Positions 27,499 through 36,726 of a stretch of 64,000 bases of DNA are shown piece after piece. Each line of letters opens with the position of its first letter. Position 1 is the stretch's first letter. Under the pieces are notes generated by a model. The model saw nothing but the letters and a program-made list of their open reading frames with translations, ran no database searches and was not told the origin of the DNA. Both the position numbers and the translations under genes were made by a program. The stretch is from Rhizobium sp. CCGE531 (GTDB lineage: Bacteria; Pseudomonadota; Alphaproteobacteria; Rhizobiales; Rhizobiaceae), in assembly GCF_003627795.1 (NCBI RefSeq), contig NZ_CP032684.1:1155001-1219000 (forward strand), given 5' to 3'.

Positions 27499-29061
27499 AT
27501 GGCCGGACCGACCGATATTCCCGTCGATCTCTCCGCTGCGCTCGTTGCGGCACCCGTGCCCGTGGGACATTGGCTTGTCATCCTGCCGGTCGCTTTGTGC
27601 ATCGGGCTCGGTGCCATTCTGCTGATGTTGCGCAACCGCACCGAATGGCATGCCGTGATCGCTATTCCCGGCCTGCTATTGCTAGTGCTCATCGACGCCG
27701 CCTTGCTCTACAGGGTTGCCAGCGAGGGCGCCGTGACGATGGTCATGGGACGATGGCTGCCGCCTTTCGGCATCGCCTTCAGCGTCGATATTTTCGGCGC
27801 GCTCATGGCGCTGACGGCGGCGATCGTTGCCCTGTTGGCGAGTTTCTACGCGCTCGGCGAAATCAGCGTGAGCGGCCGGCGATACGGTTTCTTCCCCTTC
27901 CTGATGATGTTGCTGGCGGGCGTCAGCGGCGCATTCCTGACGGGCGACATCTTCAATCTCTATGTCTGGTTCGAGGTGCTGCTGATCTCGTCCTTCGGTC
28001 TGCTGATCCTCGGCTCGGAGCCGCAGCAGATCGACGGCGCACTGAAATATGCCGTCCTCAATCTCATCGCCACCACGCTGTTCCTCGTCTCCGTCGGCTA
28101 TCTCTATGCTGTCTTCGGCACGCTCAACATGGCCGATATCGCCATGAAGGCGAGGGCTGGTGACGGTAGTGCGCCGCTGACGACCTTGGCCGGCCTGTTC
28201 CTGCTGGCCTTCGGCATGAAGGCGGCCGCCTTCCCGGTCAATTTCTGGCTCCCGGCTTCCTATCACACCCCCCGCATCACCGTTTCGGCGCTTTTCGTCG
28301 GCCTTTTGACCAAGGTCGGCATCTATGCGCTCATCCGGGTTTTGGTCATGCTGCTGCCTGTCGAGCGGGCGGGCCTCGGCCCGCTGGTCACGGTCATCGC
28401 CATCGCGACCATGCTTGCCGGGGTGGTGGGTGCGCTCGGGGCAAACGATATCCGCCGCATGCTGGGCTATATTGTCATATCGGGCATCGGCACGATGCTG
28501 GCGGGCGTTGCCCTCGGCAACGCCGACGGCCTCAGCGGAGCGATCTTCTATGCGCTGCATTCGATGGTGTTGATGACCGCGCTTTATCTGCTTGCGGGGC
28601 AGGCGGCACGGCTCGGCGGCAGTTTCTCACTCGCGGCTCTCGGCGGGCTTTATCGGCGGAGCGGCTGGTTTGCCGGCCTCTCGCTGGTGCTCTTCTTCGC
28701 CATCAGCGGCTTGCCGCCCTTCTCGGGCTTCTGGCCCAAGGTCGTTCTGGTCAAGGCTGCGCTCGCAACGGGCGCCTGGTGGCTCGCCGCAACAATCCTG
28801 CTGGCCGGTTTCCTGACGATGATCGTTTTTGGGCGGGTGTTCCTGCTGGCCTATTGGCGACCCGCGGCGGACGGCGGCGTAGCGGCGGAGCCGATCACGT
28901 GGCAGGCCGCTTTGCCGCTTCTTGCTCTTTCGCTGCTGGTTGTCGGCGTCGGCCTGTTTCCGGAGTGGCTCCTGCACCTGACGCAGGCTGCCGCCGCCGG
29001 CCTTGAGCAGCCATCGGCCTATCTGCACTCAGTCTTTCCCACAGCGGGAGGGGCTCAATGA
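27499..29061 (+). CDS. mrpD: Mrp antiporter subunit D
   Basis: A 520-residue ND4/ND2-like proton-translocating subunit with about 14 membrane segments. The family core is visible: FNLYVWFEVLLISSFGLL (Glu near residue 155), FPVNFWLPASYHTPRITVSALFVGLLTKVGIYAL, and ALHSMVLMTALYLLAG. It starts 4 nt after mrpC and its end overlaps mrpE by 4 nt. Confidence 0.95.
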   Translation: MAGPTDIPVDLSAALVAAPVPVGHWLVILPVALCIGLGAILLMLRNRTEWHAVIAIPGLLLLVLIDAALLYRVASEGAVTMVMGRWLPPFGIAFSVDIFGALMALTAAIVALLASFYALGEISVSGRRYGFFPFLMMLLAGVSGAFLTGDIFNLYVWFEVLLISSFGLLILGSEPQQIDGALKYAVLNLIATTLFLVSVGYLYAVFGTLNMADIAMKARAGDGSAPLTTLAGLFLLAFGMKAAAFPVNFWLPASYHTPRITVSALFVGLLTKVGIYALIRVLVMLLPVERAGLGPLVTVIAIATMLAGVVGALGANDIRRMLGYIVISGIGTMLAGVALGNADGLSGAIFYALHSMVLMTALYLLAGQAARLGGSFSLAALGGLYRRSGWFAGLSLVLFFAISGLPPFSGFWPKVVLVKAALATGAWWLAATILLAGFLTMIVFGRVFLLAYWRPAADGGVAAEPITWQAALPLLALSLLVVGVGLFPEWLLHLTQAAAAGLEQPSAYLHSVFPTAGGAQ

Positions 29062-29531
29062 TCCTCTTCATCTTCAATCTGCTGCTTGCCATCGTCTGGG
29101 TCGCCATCACCGGCAGCGCCTCCTTCATCAATCTGGTCTTCGGCTTCGTCCTTGCGGCGATTGCGCTCGCGATCGTGCGATCGTCCTACGGAGGCGTGCT
29201 CTATCTCGGTCGCATCAGCCGCATCCTTGCGCTGCTGGTGCTGTTCATATCCGAGCTTGCGAAGTCCGCCTGGGCCGTCGCCGTCGCCGTCATGAGCCCC
29301 AGGATCGATGTGAAGCCCGGGATTTTCGCCTTTCCCCTGACGGTCGACCGTGATTTCGAAATCACGCTGCTTGCCAACCTCATCACGCTGACGCCGGGCA
29401 CGCTGTCCGTCGACGTTTCCGATGATCGCAGGACACTCTATGTGCATGCGCTCGATTGCTCCGATCCGGAAACCATCAGGCGCGGCATTGCCGACGGCTT
29501 CGAGCGCCGCATCATGGAGGCCTTCCGATGA
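29058..29531 (+). CDS. mrpE: Mrp antiporter subunit E
   Basis: A 157-residue MnhE-family subunit with two N-terminal membrane segments, then a cytoplasmic domain containing [19 protein letters not shown], the family signature. The ATG overlaps the mrpD stop. Confidence 0.94.
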   Translation: MILFIFNLLLAIVWVAITGSASFINLVFGFVLAAIALAIVRSSYGGVLYLGRISRILALLVLFISELAKSAWAVAVAVMSPRIDVKPGIFAFPLTVDRDFEITLLANLITLTPGTLSVDVSDDRRTLYVHALDCSDPETIRRGIADGFERRIMEAFR

Positions 29532-29905
29532 TGGTCGCATCCGTCGTTTCGGCTGCAGCCATGGTGGCGCTCGGCATTTTGAGTATCGCCTTCCTGTTTA
29601 CGGTCTATCGCGTGGTTGCCGGCCCGACATTGCCGGACCGGGTTCTGGCGCTCGATATGCTGGTGGCAATCGCCATCGGCTTCATTGCCGTCATCGCCAT
29701 CAAGACCGGCTTCACGCTTTACATCGATATTGCCATTTCGCTGGGCCTTGTCGGCTTCCTCGCCACCGTCGCCTTCGCCCGGTTTATCCTGACGCGGGCG
29801 CAATCCGATATTTCGAGCCGCCGTGTCGCGCGCCCGGAAAGTATTGCTGCTTCCGAAAGTAAGAAGACGCGCAAACGGAACAAGCCGCAAAAAGGAGGAC
29901 GCTGA
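29528..29905 (+). CDS. mrpF: Mrp antiporter subunit F
   Basis: A 125-residue subunit with three membrane segments and the conserved [18 protein letters not shown] motif (residues 27-44). The C-terminal tail is Lys/Arg-rich. ATG at 29528 overlaps the mrpE stop (ATGA); a second ATG follows at 29531. Confidence 0.93.
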   Translation: MMVASVVSAAAMVALGILSIAFLFTVYRVVAGPTLPDRVLALDMLVAIAIGFIAVIAIKTGFTLYIDIAISLGLVGFLATVAFARFILTRAQSDISSRRVARPESIAASESKKTRKRNKPQKGGR

Positions 29906-30270
29906 TGGATTTGCTTTGGGCTGTCCTGGTCGCCATGCTTCTATTGGCCGGCGCATTGTTCTCGCTCATTGCCGCCATCGGCATTGTTCGCCTTCCCGAT
30001 CTCTACAGCCGCATGCATGCGGCATCGAAGGCAGGCACGGTGGGCTCCGGCCTATTGCTACTTGCGGTCGGTATTCATTCGCAGGACCTGTCGATATTGG
30101 CGCGGGCGCTGGCCGGATTCGTCTTTTTCGTACTGACCGCACCGATTTCGGCACATCTCCTTGCGCGTGCGGCGCACAAGGCGGGGCATCGCCTAACCGC
30201 GCCTTCGGTGCGCGATGAATTGCTGCGGCACGGGCAGTTCGCGAAACGCGCGAATGGAAAAAAGGGCTAA
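29905..30270 (+). CDS. mrpG: Mrp antiporter subunit G
   Basis: A 121-residue MnhG-family subunit with three membrane segments and the signature [22 protein letters not shown] (split about residues 28-49). It ends the operon, overlapping the mrpF stop by one base. No strong terminator follows; TAACAA/TTGTTA arms just after the stop are weak. Confidence 0.93.
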   Translation: MDLLWAVLVAMLLLAGALFSLIAAIGIVRLPDLYSRMHAASKAGTVGSGLLLLAVGIHSQDLSILARALAGFVFFVLTAPISAHLLARAAHKAGHRLTAPSVRDELLRHGQFAKRANGKKG

Positions 30271-30798
30271 CAAACGCAGAAATTGTTAATGAAGAATATC
30301 TGTTCGCGTTATTAGTTATCCACTTTTTTGTAGATGAATTTTTTGCGAAGAAATGTTGGGATTAAAAACTGGACATTTGGGTAAAGAGTGCTAATTCAGA
30401 TTCAAGTAGAGTTCTGATGTTAAGTTAGTCTCGACCGGGTTTAAGCTCTCAATGCTTTTATCTTTCTTTGGTACAAAGCTGAGCAAAACTTTGTTCCGAT
30501 AAGCGATTAGAGATCGCTATCGTGGTCGCTAACTCTGATATCAGGCAGCAAGGGGCGGTTTTCCCTCGTGTGAAGTCTAGGGGTGGATTTCATGCGGCAG
30601 GAAATGTGGCGTTATGCACCGTTTTCTTGCTGATGGCTGCTACGAATACGAGCAATACGTTTGCGCGTATTGCTCGGCGCTGGGAAACTCCGGAATCAGC
30701 AGATTTCCGTAGCCAGGCGCAGACTATACAGCAACGCTGTGCCCTGCGCTCTTTTGGAGACTCGGCGCGGCAAGCAAGCCGATGAACAGGAGAACACA
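30271..30798. promoter_or_regulatory. Long AT-rich mucR leader and promoter region
   Basis: This 528-nt gap is clearly AT-rich at 30280-30530, unlike the flanking genes, as expected for DNA bound by MucR/Ros, which represses its own promoter in rhizobia. It contains a DnaA-box-like TTATCCACT at about 30316-30324. The last 200 nt are GC-richer and hold the hairpin at 30649-30676. Short open frames inside it lack ribosome-binding sites. Confidence 0.55.
30649..30676. other. 11-bp perfect hairpin in the mucR leader
   Basis: Arms CGAGCAATACG (30649-30659) and CGTATTGCTCG (30666-30676) flank a TTTGCG loop, 123 nt upstream of the mucR ATG. No T tract follows, which argues against a simple terminator. 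It could be an RNA structure in the mucR 5' UTR, part of a small RNA, or a protein-binding dyad. Confidence 0.5.
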
Positions 30799-31230
30799 AT
30801 GACAGACGCGGCCCTTGGCAACGGGCAGGAGTTACTGGTTGAACTGACCGCCGACATCGTTGCGGCCTATGTCAGCAACCATGTCGTACCGGTCAGCGAC
30901 CTTCCGAACTTGATTTCCGACGTACATTCCGCCTTGAGCAGCACCTCGGCTCCGGTTCCCGCCGTAACCGTGGTCGAAAAGCAGAAGCCGGCCGTATCGG
31001 TCCGCAAATCCGTGCAGGATGATCAGATCACCTGCCTGGAATGCGGCGGTAGCTTCAAGTCGCTGAAGCGCCATCTTATGACCCATCATGGTCTTTCGCC
31101 GGAAGAATATCGCGAGAAGTGGGATCTGGCCGCCGACTACCCGATGGTGGCCCCGGCCTATGCGGAAGCCCGTTCGCGTCTTGCAAAGGAAATGGGCCTC
31201 GGCCAGCGTCGCAAGCGCGGCAGCCGCTGA
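30799..31230 (+). CDS. mucR: MucR/Ros family zinc-finger regulator
   Basis: A 143-residue regulator with the single prokaryotic zinc finger C79-X2-C82-X9-H92-X3-H96 and the family's following helix ([41 protein letters not shown]). The N-terminal part mediates oligomerisation. In rhizobia MucR/RosR controls exopolysaccharide synthesis, motility and cell-cycle genes as an H-NS-like silencer of AT-rich promoters. AGGAGA precedes the ATG; the longer upstream frame has no family sequence. A strong terminator follows. The neighbouring DivJ-like gene supports the synteny with other rhizobia. Confidence 0.94.
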   Translation: MTDAALGNGQELLVELTADIVAAYVSNHVVPVSDLPNLISDVHSALSSTSAPVPAVTVVEKQKPAVSVRKSVQDDQITCLECGGSFKSLKRHLMTHHGLSPEEYREKWDLAADYPMVAPAYAEARSRLAKEMGLGQRRKRGSR

Positions 31231-31252
31231 GAGTTCCATTGCTGAACCAAAG

Positions 31253-31280
31253 AAAAACCCGGCTTTCAAGCCGGGTTTTT
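31253..31280. terminator. Bidirectional terminator between mucR and sufE
   Basis: Arms AAAAACCCGGCTT and AAGCCGGGTTTTT form a 13-bp stem with a 2-nt apex, with A and T runs on both sides. This serves both convergent genes. Confidence 0.92.
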
Positions 31281-31305
31281 GTCAACGGATGCTGTAGATC
31301 CGAGT

Positions 31306-31728
31306 CTATGCCGCGGCTCTGACGCGGGCTTCCTCACGGATGCGCTTGATCATCGACCGCAGCCCATTGGCGCGCTGCGACGAGAGATGCTCCACAAGAC
31401 CGATCTTGCCGAAGACGTCGAGTGCATCGAGTGCAACGATTTCAGAGGCGGGCTTGCCCGAATAGGTGGCCATCACGATCGCCACCAGACCCCGAACGAT
31501 ATGAGCGTCGGAATCGCCTTCGAACGTCAGGATTGGGTTCTCGGGATCGCCGGAGGCATGCGTGACGAGCCAAACTTGACTGGCGCAGCCCTGAACCTTG
31601 TTTTCCAGCGTCCGCTTGTCCTCGGGCAGGTCGGGCAGCGCCTTGCCGAGTTCGATCACGTAGCGATAGCGATCCTCCCACTCGTCCAGGAAGGAAAAGT
31701 CCTCGATGATCTTTTCAAGCGATGCCAT
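31306..31728 (-). CDS. sufE: SufE family sulfur acceptor
   Basis: A 140-residue SufE protein that accepts persulfide sulfur from cysteine desulfurase SufS for Fe-S cluster assembly. The acceptor Cys is C48 in NKVQGCASQVWL, and the family's ALDALDVFGKIGLVEHLSSQRANGL follows. No other suf gene is adjacent, so it may be a stand-alone copy. ATG at 31728 gives the standard MASLEKIIEDF start. Confidence 0.9.
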   Translation of the reverse strand: MASLEKIIEDFSFLDEWEDRYRYVIELGKALPDLPEDKRTLENKVQGCASQVWLVTHASGDPENPILTFEGDSDAHIVRGLVAIVMATYSGKPASEIVALDALDVFGKIGLVEHLSSQRANGLRSMIKRIREEARVRAAA

Positions 31729-31795
31729 TGCGATGATCCAGATTGTCCGTATGCCTTGGATATAGGCGAAGTGACAGGCGATTTGAACCCGTGGC

Positions 31796-31835
31796 AAAAA
31801 AGAACGCCGCTGACCATGGTCTGGTCGCGGCGTTC
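31796..31835 (-). terminator. Terminator after the DUF5330 gene
   Basis: On the minus strand, GAACGCCGC (31835-31827) and GCGGCGTTC (31810-31802) form a 9-bp stem whose loop contains a smaller GACCATGGTC palindrome; TTTTTT follows. Confidence 0.85.
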
Positions 31836-31858
31836 AGGCTGGGCCAAAGGAGAGGGCG

Positions 31859-32323
31859 TCAGATGCGTGGGCGCGGCGTCGGCAGCGGAACGGAGGATGG
31901 CAGCCGGACCGTGCCGGTAACGACCACATCGGCCGTTTCGGCGGCGGTCATGCGCTTGGCCGGCATCGGCTGGGCCATGGCGGCGACCTGATCGCCGCTT
32001 GCGCGAGCCGAAGCGGCATTAGCGGATGCATTTGCGGGCTGATCCTTGAAGTGCTGGCCGAGCATGTCGTAGGCGACGCGGGCGCCGTCACCTACCTGAT
32101 ATCCGAGGGCGGTCAGCGTTTCGCCACCCTTTACGCAGACATCCGGCTTTTCGGTGCACATGGCGCCGACATATTGAACGACGCCCGAGGCAGCCGAAAT
32201 CGCGTCGGAAACCTGCACCGTCGGTTCGCCCGCCGGCCGCGGATCGCCCTGGGGCTTTGCGAAGATCGGCAGGAACATGAGAACCAGCGAAAACCAGAAC
32301 CCTGCTCTAATCAGAAACCACAT
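31859..32323 (-). CDS. DUF5330 domain protein
   Basis: A 154-residue protein with an N-terminal hydrophobic anchor or signal (MWFLIRAGFWFSLVLMFLPI). The DUF5330 core contains two cysteines (MCTEKPDVCVKGGETLTALGYQVGDGARVAYDML), and the tail is Ala/Pro-rich. The function is unknown; the domain is largely alphaproteobacterial. An in-frame ATG at 32335 directly abuts GAGAGG, so ATG at 32323 is preferred. It is divergent from the kinase gene at 32752. Confidence 0.78.
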   Translation of the reverse strand: MWFLIRAGFWFSLVLMFLPIFAKPQGDPRPAGEPTVQVSDAISAASGVVQYVGAMCTEKPDVCVKGGETLTALGYQVGDGARVAYDMLGQHFKDQPANASANAASARASGDQVAAMAQPMPAKRMTAAETADVVVTGTVRLPSSVPLPTPRPRI

Positions 32324-32448
32324 CGCCTTGCCCATCCTCTCTGTCGTTCGGCCCGGTGGCCGATTCGGACTTGCCCGTCCGATCTGCTTCGAAGCCTATC
32401 CGGCAGAGGACAACAGCGCTTTTCAAAACTCGGCGGTATTTTCCGCTA

Positions 32449-32504
32449 ATTTGATTCAAATTTTAGCTTTCCGACTTTGAGCGGCATTTGGTTCAAATTG
32501 TAGC
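32449..32504. promoter_or_regulatory. Two near-identical 19-nt direct repeats upstream of the DivJ-like gene
   Basis: ATTTGATTCAAATTTTAGC (32449-32467) and ATTTGGTTCAAATTGTAGC (32486-32504) differ at two positions and are 37 nt apart. Each contains a palindrome-like core TTTGRTTCAAA. The first includes GATTC, a CcrM (GANTC) methylation site. They lie in the 428-nt gap between DUF5330 and the kinase gene and look like paired operator sites. Confidence 0.5.
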
Positions 32505-32751
32505 AATTGATGTTAAGCATGTCTCGCCCGATGCCGTTGATATGCAGGGCTTTGCGGCAGCAGCCCTTGCCAGAAAAGTTAACGCGCGGCGGAAATACGA
32601 ATAAAATCCGTTGCTTACCCGCTGTTAACCACAAAAAACAAAGGTCCGGCATTCTGCGCCAAAACGGGATTTTGGAGCCTTTCGGGCCGTCCGGCGCGTT
32701 CCTCCTTTATTCTTTCCTTAAGCCCGCGAGGCCTATTGTGCAGTCCAATAA

Positions 32752-34329
32752 GTGACCGTTTTGACGGGTTGTAGTGTGCGCGTATTGAGTGACATGGTTG
32801 TCGGGGCTGGAGCCTTCGTGGACCGGGTGGGCGGAAGCTGGCTCTCCCGGACGAGCGGGAATGGCGAAGTTCATGGACAGGAGCTGGCGATCCTGCGCCG
32901 GCTTGCGCTCGTCTCGTCCGTCGCCGTCTTCGCTGTTCCCGCGGGGCTCTCCTTCATTACCAGCCCGGCCGTGGCCCTGCCCGTGGGTGTCGCCACGGTC
33001 TGTGCCGCTTTCCTGTTTTCGGCCGTCGGCAGCATCGCATTGTCGCGTCAGCGGCCGTCGTCCCTTCCCGCGGAGGCCGTCGTCGTCGAGCACCGCGACC
33101 TGATGCTGGAAGCCGCCTTCGGCTTGGTATTGCTGCTTGATCCGCAAGGAAACGTGACGACCGTCGGCGGTCGTGACCGTGTCGAATTCCTGAGCTGGAT
33201 GCGCGATCCCACAGGCCGCGGCTTCGTCGAGCAGATCCACGTCTCGGATCGCATCGTCTTCCTGCAGGCGATCGATGTGCTTCGCCAGGGCAGGGATTCT
33301 TACGGCGCAGACCTGCGCCTGGAGCGTTCCGCTGTTGTCGGCGGCGATGCACAGTTCGTCCATGTCCGCATGGAGCTGACGGCGCGCCGCGACGGCGAGG
33401 GGCGCCTGACCGCAATCGTCAGCCAGCTGCGCGACATCTCCCAGGATCAGCAGCTTCGTGAAGACGCAGCCCGCAAGACCGCGGAGGCGGAATCGGCCAA
33501 CGACGCGAAATCGCGTTTCCTTGCCGCTGTCAGCCATGAACTACGCACGCCGCTCAATGCGATCCTGGGTTTCTCCGACATCCTCAGCGGAGAATATTTC
33601 GGCAAGCTCGAAAATAACCGCCAGCGTGAATATGTCGGCCTGATCCGCCAGTCGGGCGCGCATCTGCTGTCGGTGGTCAATACCATGCTCGACATGAGCA
33701 AGATCGAGGCGGGCCGCTACGAATTGCTGCCCGAATCCTTCTCGATCGGGGATTCCATCGCGACATGCGAAGCGATGCTGGGCCTGCAGGCGAAGGAGAA
33801 GGGCCTGACCTTGACGAGCCGCGTCCAGCGCGGCCTTGGCGAGATCGTTGCCGACCAGCGCGCCATCCAGCAGGTCCTCATCAACCTTGTCGGCAATGCC
33901 ATCAAGTTCACCGATGCGGGTGGCGCGATTACCGTCGATGCGGCATTGACCGATGGCATGCTAAAGCTGTCGATCGGCGATACGGGGATTGGCATCGCAA
34001 GCGAGCGGCTGGCCTCCCTCGGTCAGCCTTTCGTGCAGATCCAGAACGATTATACGCGCCGTTACGCCGGCACCGGTCTCGGCCTGTCGCTGGTCAAGGG
34101 CCTCGTCGGCCTGCACGGCGGAAGCTTTTCCATTGCCAGCGCACCGGGAGAGGGCACGGTGATTACCATCCTCATTCCGTTCGACGGCTCCGGTGTCGTG
34201 ACGATGCAGCAGCCTGTGGATGTCAATCGTCCCGTCGATTTTCCGCCGCGCCTGAAACATACTGTGGAGATAGACGAAGGGCGAAACAAGGAAGAGATGA
34301 ATGGCCCCGCAAAAGCGAAAATCGCCTAA
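32752..34329 (+). CDS. divJ: PAS-type sensor histidine kinase, DivJ-like
   Basis: A membrane sensor kinase of up to 525 residues. Two hydrophobic segments (about residues 50-70 and 73-95) precede a PAS-like domain (about 110-225), the DHp H box AAVSHELRTPLNAILGF (His near residue 262) and a HATPase domain with N, G1 and G2 boxes (NLVGNAIKF, GDTGIGI, GTGLGLSLVKGL). DivJ phosphorylates DivK in the CtrA cell-cycle pathway; the name rests on domain layout and on the mucR neighbourhood, which I recall for S. meliloti divJ. The start is uncertain: GTG at 32818 has GGAG upstream, while 32752 has none. Confidence 0.8.
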   Translation: MTVLTGCSVRVLSDMVVGAGAFVDRVGGSWLSRTSGNGEVHGQELAILRRLALVSSVAVFAVPAGLSFITSPAVALPVGVATVCAAFLFSAVGSIALSRQRPSSLPAEAVVVEHRDLMLEAAFGLVLLLDPQGNVTTVGGRDRVEFLSWMRDPTGRGFVEQIHVSDRIVFLQAIDVLRQGRDSYGADLRLERSAVVGGDAQFVHVRMELTARRDGEGRLTAIVSQLRDISQDQQLREDAARKTAEAESANDAKSRFLAAVSHELRTPLNAILGFSDILSGEYFGKLENNRQREYVGLIRQSGAHLLSVVNTMLDMSKIEAGRYELLPESFSIGDSIATCEAMLGLQAKEKGLTLTSRVQRGLGEIVADQRAIQQVLINLVGNAIKFTDAGGAITVDAALTDGMLKLSIGDTGIGIASERLASLGQPFVQIQNDYTRRYAGTGLGLSLVKGLVGLHGGSFSIASAPGEGTVITILIPFDGSGVVTMQQPVDVNRPVDFPPRLKHTVEIDEGRNKEEMNGPAKAKIA

Positions 34330-35320
34330 GGGAAGAGGAAAGGGCAGGCGCAAGCAGCCTGGTCTCGCTTCTCGCGGAGCGGTTGCCCTGGGCAGCCTGA
34401 GCCTGCGCGGCGGTACCGCGCTGGGCGGCCTCGGCCTTCGCGGTGTGGGCGCGCTCGCCGGTGCGATCGGCGGCGCGGTCGGCCGTCATCCTGCCGTTGC
34501 CGGCGGTGTCGCACTCTTCTTCGGTATTTTCGGCTTCGTGACCGCGAATGCACTTTGGTATCAGACCGGTGCGCACCCATCGCCCATGCTGCGCACGCGT
34601 GATCCAGGCTCGCCCTATCAGATTCCCGGCCGCAAATCGTTCCTGCATGCACAGCAGGCCGATGGCGGCAACGTCACGACATTCCGGATAGAGCGGCAGG
34701 ATTCGGCTTCCGATCCCGCCACGCCTGCGTCAAGCGGGCAGATAGCCAACCCGTCCGCTGCCCCATCGAAGCTGGTTGCCGACGTGCAGGCGGAACTTAT
34801 CCGTCACGGGCTTTATGATGGCGTTGCCGATGGAAAGCCGGGATCGCGCACGACATCAGCCATTCTCTTCTTCCAGGAAGCCTCGGGCCTGGCGCAGACC
34901 GGTGTCCCGACGCCGGAGCTTCTGGCGGCTCTGAAGGCCGGCAATGTTGCCGACACGACGCCGGCTGGCGGCAGGGCAGGTGCCGCCGCGGTGCCTGCCG
35001 AGCGTCCCGTCAATGTCTCCGCCACCCCGGATGCTGTCGATCCGGTCGCCGCCGCCATTCAGAATGCGGACAAGGGCCTGAAGACCGGTGCCGTCGCGGT
35101 GAAGGCCGCCCCGGGCGATGCGGTCAACAAGGTCAATCTGGTCATGCAGATCCAGAAAGGCTTGACCAACATCGCCTATAGCAATGTCAGCATCGACGGC
35201 GTTGCCGGAGAGCAGACGAAGGCGGCCATCCGCCGCTTCCAGAAGCACTATCGTCTGCCGGAGACCGGCGAGCCGAACATGGCGGTTCTGAAAAAACTGC
35301 AGGATATCGGCGCGCTCTGA
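34301..35320 (+). CDS. Peptidoglycan-binding domain protein
   Basis: A 339-residue protein. A very basic N-terminal tail (residues 1-25) and a Gly-rich stretch precede one membrane segment (about residues 66-86), so the rest should face the periplasm. Two PG_binding_1 repeats lie at about 150-205 and 285-339. It has no hydrolase domain. It overlaps the kinase gene by 29 nt with AAGGAAG before its ATG, so the two are cotranscribed and possibly coupled. This suggests a link between the kinase and the cell wall, as inference. Confidence 0.85.
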   Translation: MAPQKRKSPKGRGKGRRKQPGLASRGAVALGSLSLRGGTALGGLGLRGVGALAGAIGGAVGRHPAVAGGVALFFGIFGFVTANALWYQTGAHPSPMLRTRDPGSPYQIPGRKSFLHAQQADGGNVTTFRIERQDSASDPATPASSGQIANPSAAPSKLVADVQAELIRHGLYDGVADGKPGSRTTSAILFFQEASGLAQTGVPTPELLAALKAGNVADTTPAGGRAGAAAVPAERPVNVSATPDAVDPVAAAIQNADKGLKTGAVAVKAAPGDAVNKVNLVMQIQKGLTNIAYSNVSIDGVAGEQTKAAIRRFQKHYRLPETGEPNMAVLKKLQDIGAL

Positions 35321-35414
35321 GGCCTATCGAGAGCATATCTGCAAACTCCGCATATCGATGCACTCCGAACCGGCTTGAATTGCCTTGGCCGCCTCTCGCC
35401 GCTATAGCTCGCCT

Positions 35415-35774
35415 ATGAGATTGCGCAGCGACATCTTTGTTTCCGCTCTAGTCCGCCGCCTATTCGCCCGTGGCGATTTTGCCGCCGTCGAGCGAAAGGG
35501 TGAGGAGCAGGCGGGCGCGATCTTCATTCGGCAGCGATTCCGTGATGGATCGGAAACCCTTTACGCACCTGCTCCGCAGAGCCTGTTCGATGGCGAGGGG
35601 AGCGGAATGAGGCTCTTCGAAATCCGCAGCGAGCGGAAGGAGCCGCAGGACATCCGCGAGACGCTCGATCGCGAGCTGAAGTTCGATCCGGATTTGTGGA
35701 TCGTCGAACTGGAGACGGACGATATCGCCGATATAGTCCCTTTAGCCGGTTTGCGCTCCAATCCGCTGGATTGA
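35415..35774 (+). CDS. DUF1491 family protein
   Basis: A 119-residue cytoplasmic protein of the alphaproteobacterial DUF1491 family: MRLRSDIFVSALVRRLF at the start and the central GAIFIRQRFRDGSETLYAPAPQS. The function is unknown. ATG at 35415 gives the family start; an in-frame ATG at 35385 is less likely. It is convergent with the DUF2336 gene, 7 nt away. Confidence 0.85.
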   Translation: MRLRSDIFVSALVRRLFARGDFAAVERKGEEQAGAIFIRQRFRDGSETLYAPAPQSLFDGEGSGMRLFEIRSERKEPQDIRETLDRELKFDPDLWIVELETDDIADIVPLAGLRSNPLD

Positions 35775-35781
35775 CCCGTCT

Positions 35782-36726
35782 CTATCGCCGGTTTGCGACG
35801 CGCAATTCGCGGATAGAACCGGATTTCGCGCCAAACAATGGCGCTGCGGGCCGCTGTGCCGGCTTTTCCTGCGGCAGATAGGTGTAGCTGTCGGCGCGAC
35901 GCCACGCCTCGACGCGGGCCTGGCTCTCTTCGGCATCGATGCCGTCGAGCACGAGCCATGCCCGGCTGACGCTGCCGTGCCGTTCCGCCAGATGCGGATA
36001 GAAACGCTCGAGCGAATAGACGGCATCCGCGATGCCCATGCCGAGGCTGACGAGCGTGACGGCAAGCTGTTGGCCCGATGTGTCGAGCAGGATGCGTTCC
36101 GTAAGCCAGTGGCTGGAGGAGAGCGCGTCGGCAAGCGTGGTCGCAAACTGCCGCGCATCGCGTTCACGCGCAAAACGCACGAGCAGGGCTTCCTGCGTTT
36201 CGCTGAGGCTGCGTAGGCCGAGGCGATCCTTGTCGTCGCGGCCCATATGGCGGGCAGCCTGCTTGATCTGCTGGCGTAAGACTTCTTCGCGCGACAGCCG
36301 TTCGGTTTCCGTCATCTCTGCCTGCGCCGAAACAGCCTCCGCTTGCTGTTCCGGCATTGTCATGCCGCGCTCCGGCTCGGCCTGGTGCAGGCCAACGAGA
36401 GCGTCGATGACCTTGGGGGAGAGAGACGGCCGGCGGACGATGGCCCGCGCATGGACGGCGCCCTGCGTGCGGGCGATGGTGATCAGCGTATCGTCATCGA
36501 TCGCCGGCGAACCCGTGAGGAAAGGGGCGGCGATGGAGATCGGCTGACAGCCGATGAATAGCGCAACCGCCTGCGGCACTGTCTGGCATTGGGAAAGGGC
36601 CGCGACGGCCTGCCGCTTCGCCTCTTCCGAAGACGCCTGGAAGACGGGCGTGAAAAGCTCGGCGAATTGACGGAGTTCCGATTTGGATGGGTGCCCCATG
36701 CTTTCGAAGCTGGTGATCGTTGCCAT
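35782..36726 (-). CDS. DUF2336 family protein
   Basis: A 314-residue protein mostly of helical repeats, matching the alphaproteobacterial DUF2336 pattern (FAELFTPVFQASSEEAKRQA, then LARTQGAVHARAIVRRPSLSPKVIDAL-like segment). No enzyme motif is seen; family members have been discussed near flagellar and cell-cycle loci but the role is not settled. AAGGA lies 10 nt before the ATG at 36726. The open frame upstream to 36963 has no RBS support. Confidence 0.8.
   Translation of the reverse strand: MATITSFESMGHPSKSELRQFAELFTPVFQASSEEAKRQAVAALSQCQTVPQAVALFIGCQPISIAAPFLTGSPAIDDDTLITIARTQGAVHARAIVRRPSLSPKVIDALVGLHQAEPERGMTMPEQQAEAVSAQAEMTETERLSREEVLRQQIKQAARHMGRDDKDRLGLRSLSETQEALLVRFARERDARQFATTLADALSSSHWLTERILLDTSGQQLAVTLVSLGMGIADAVYSLERFYPHLAERHGSVSRAWLVLDGIDAEESQARVEAWRRADSYTYLPQEKPAQRPAAPLFGAKSGSIRELRVANRR

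Noticed and set aside
30522..30785. 87-codon frame in the mucR leader
   Set aside because: No ribosome-binding site, spans the strong hairpin, and codon use is unlike coding DNA here.
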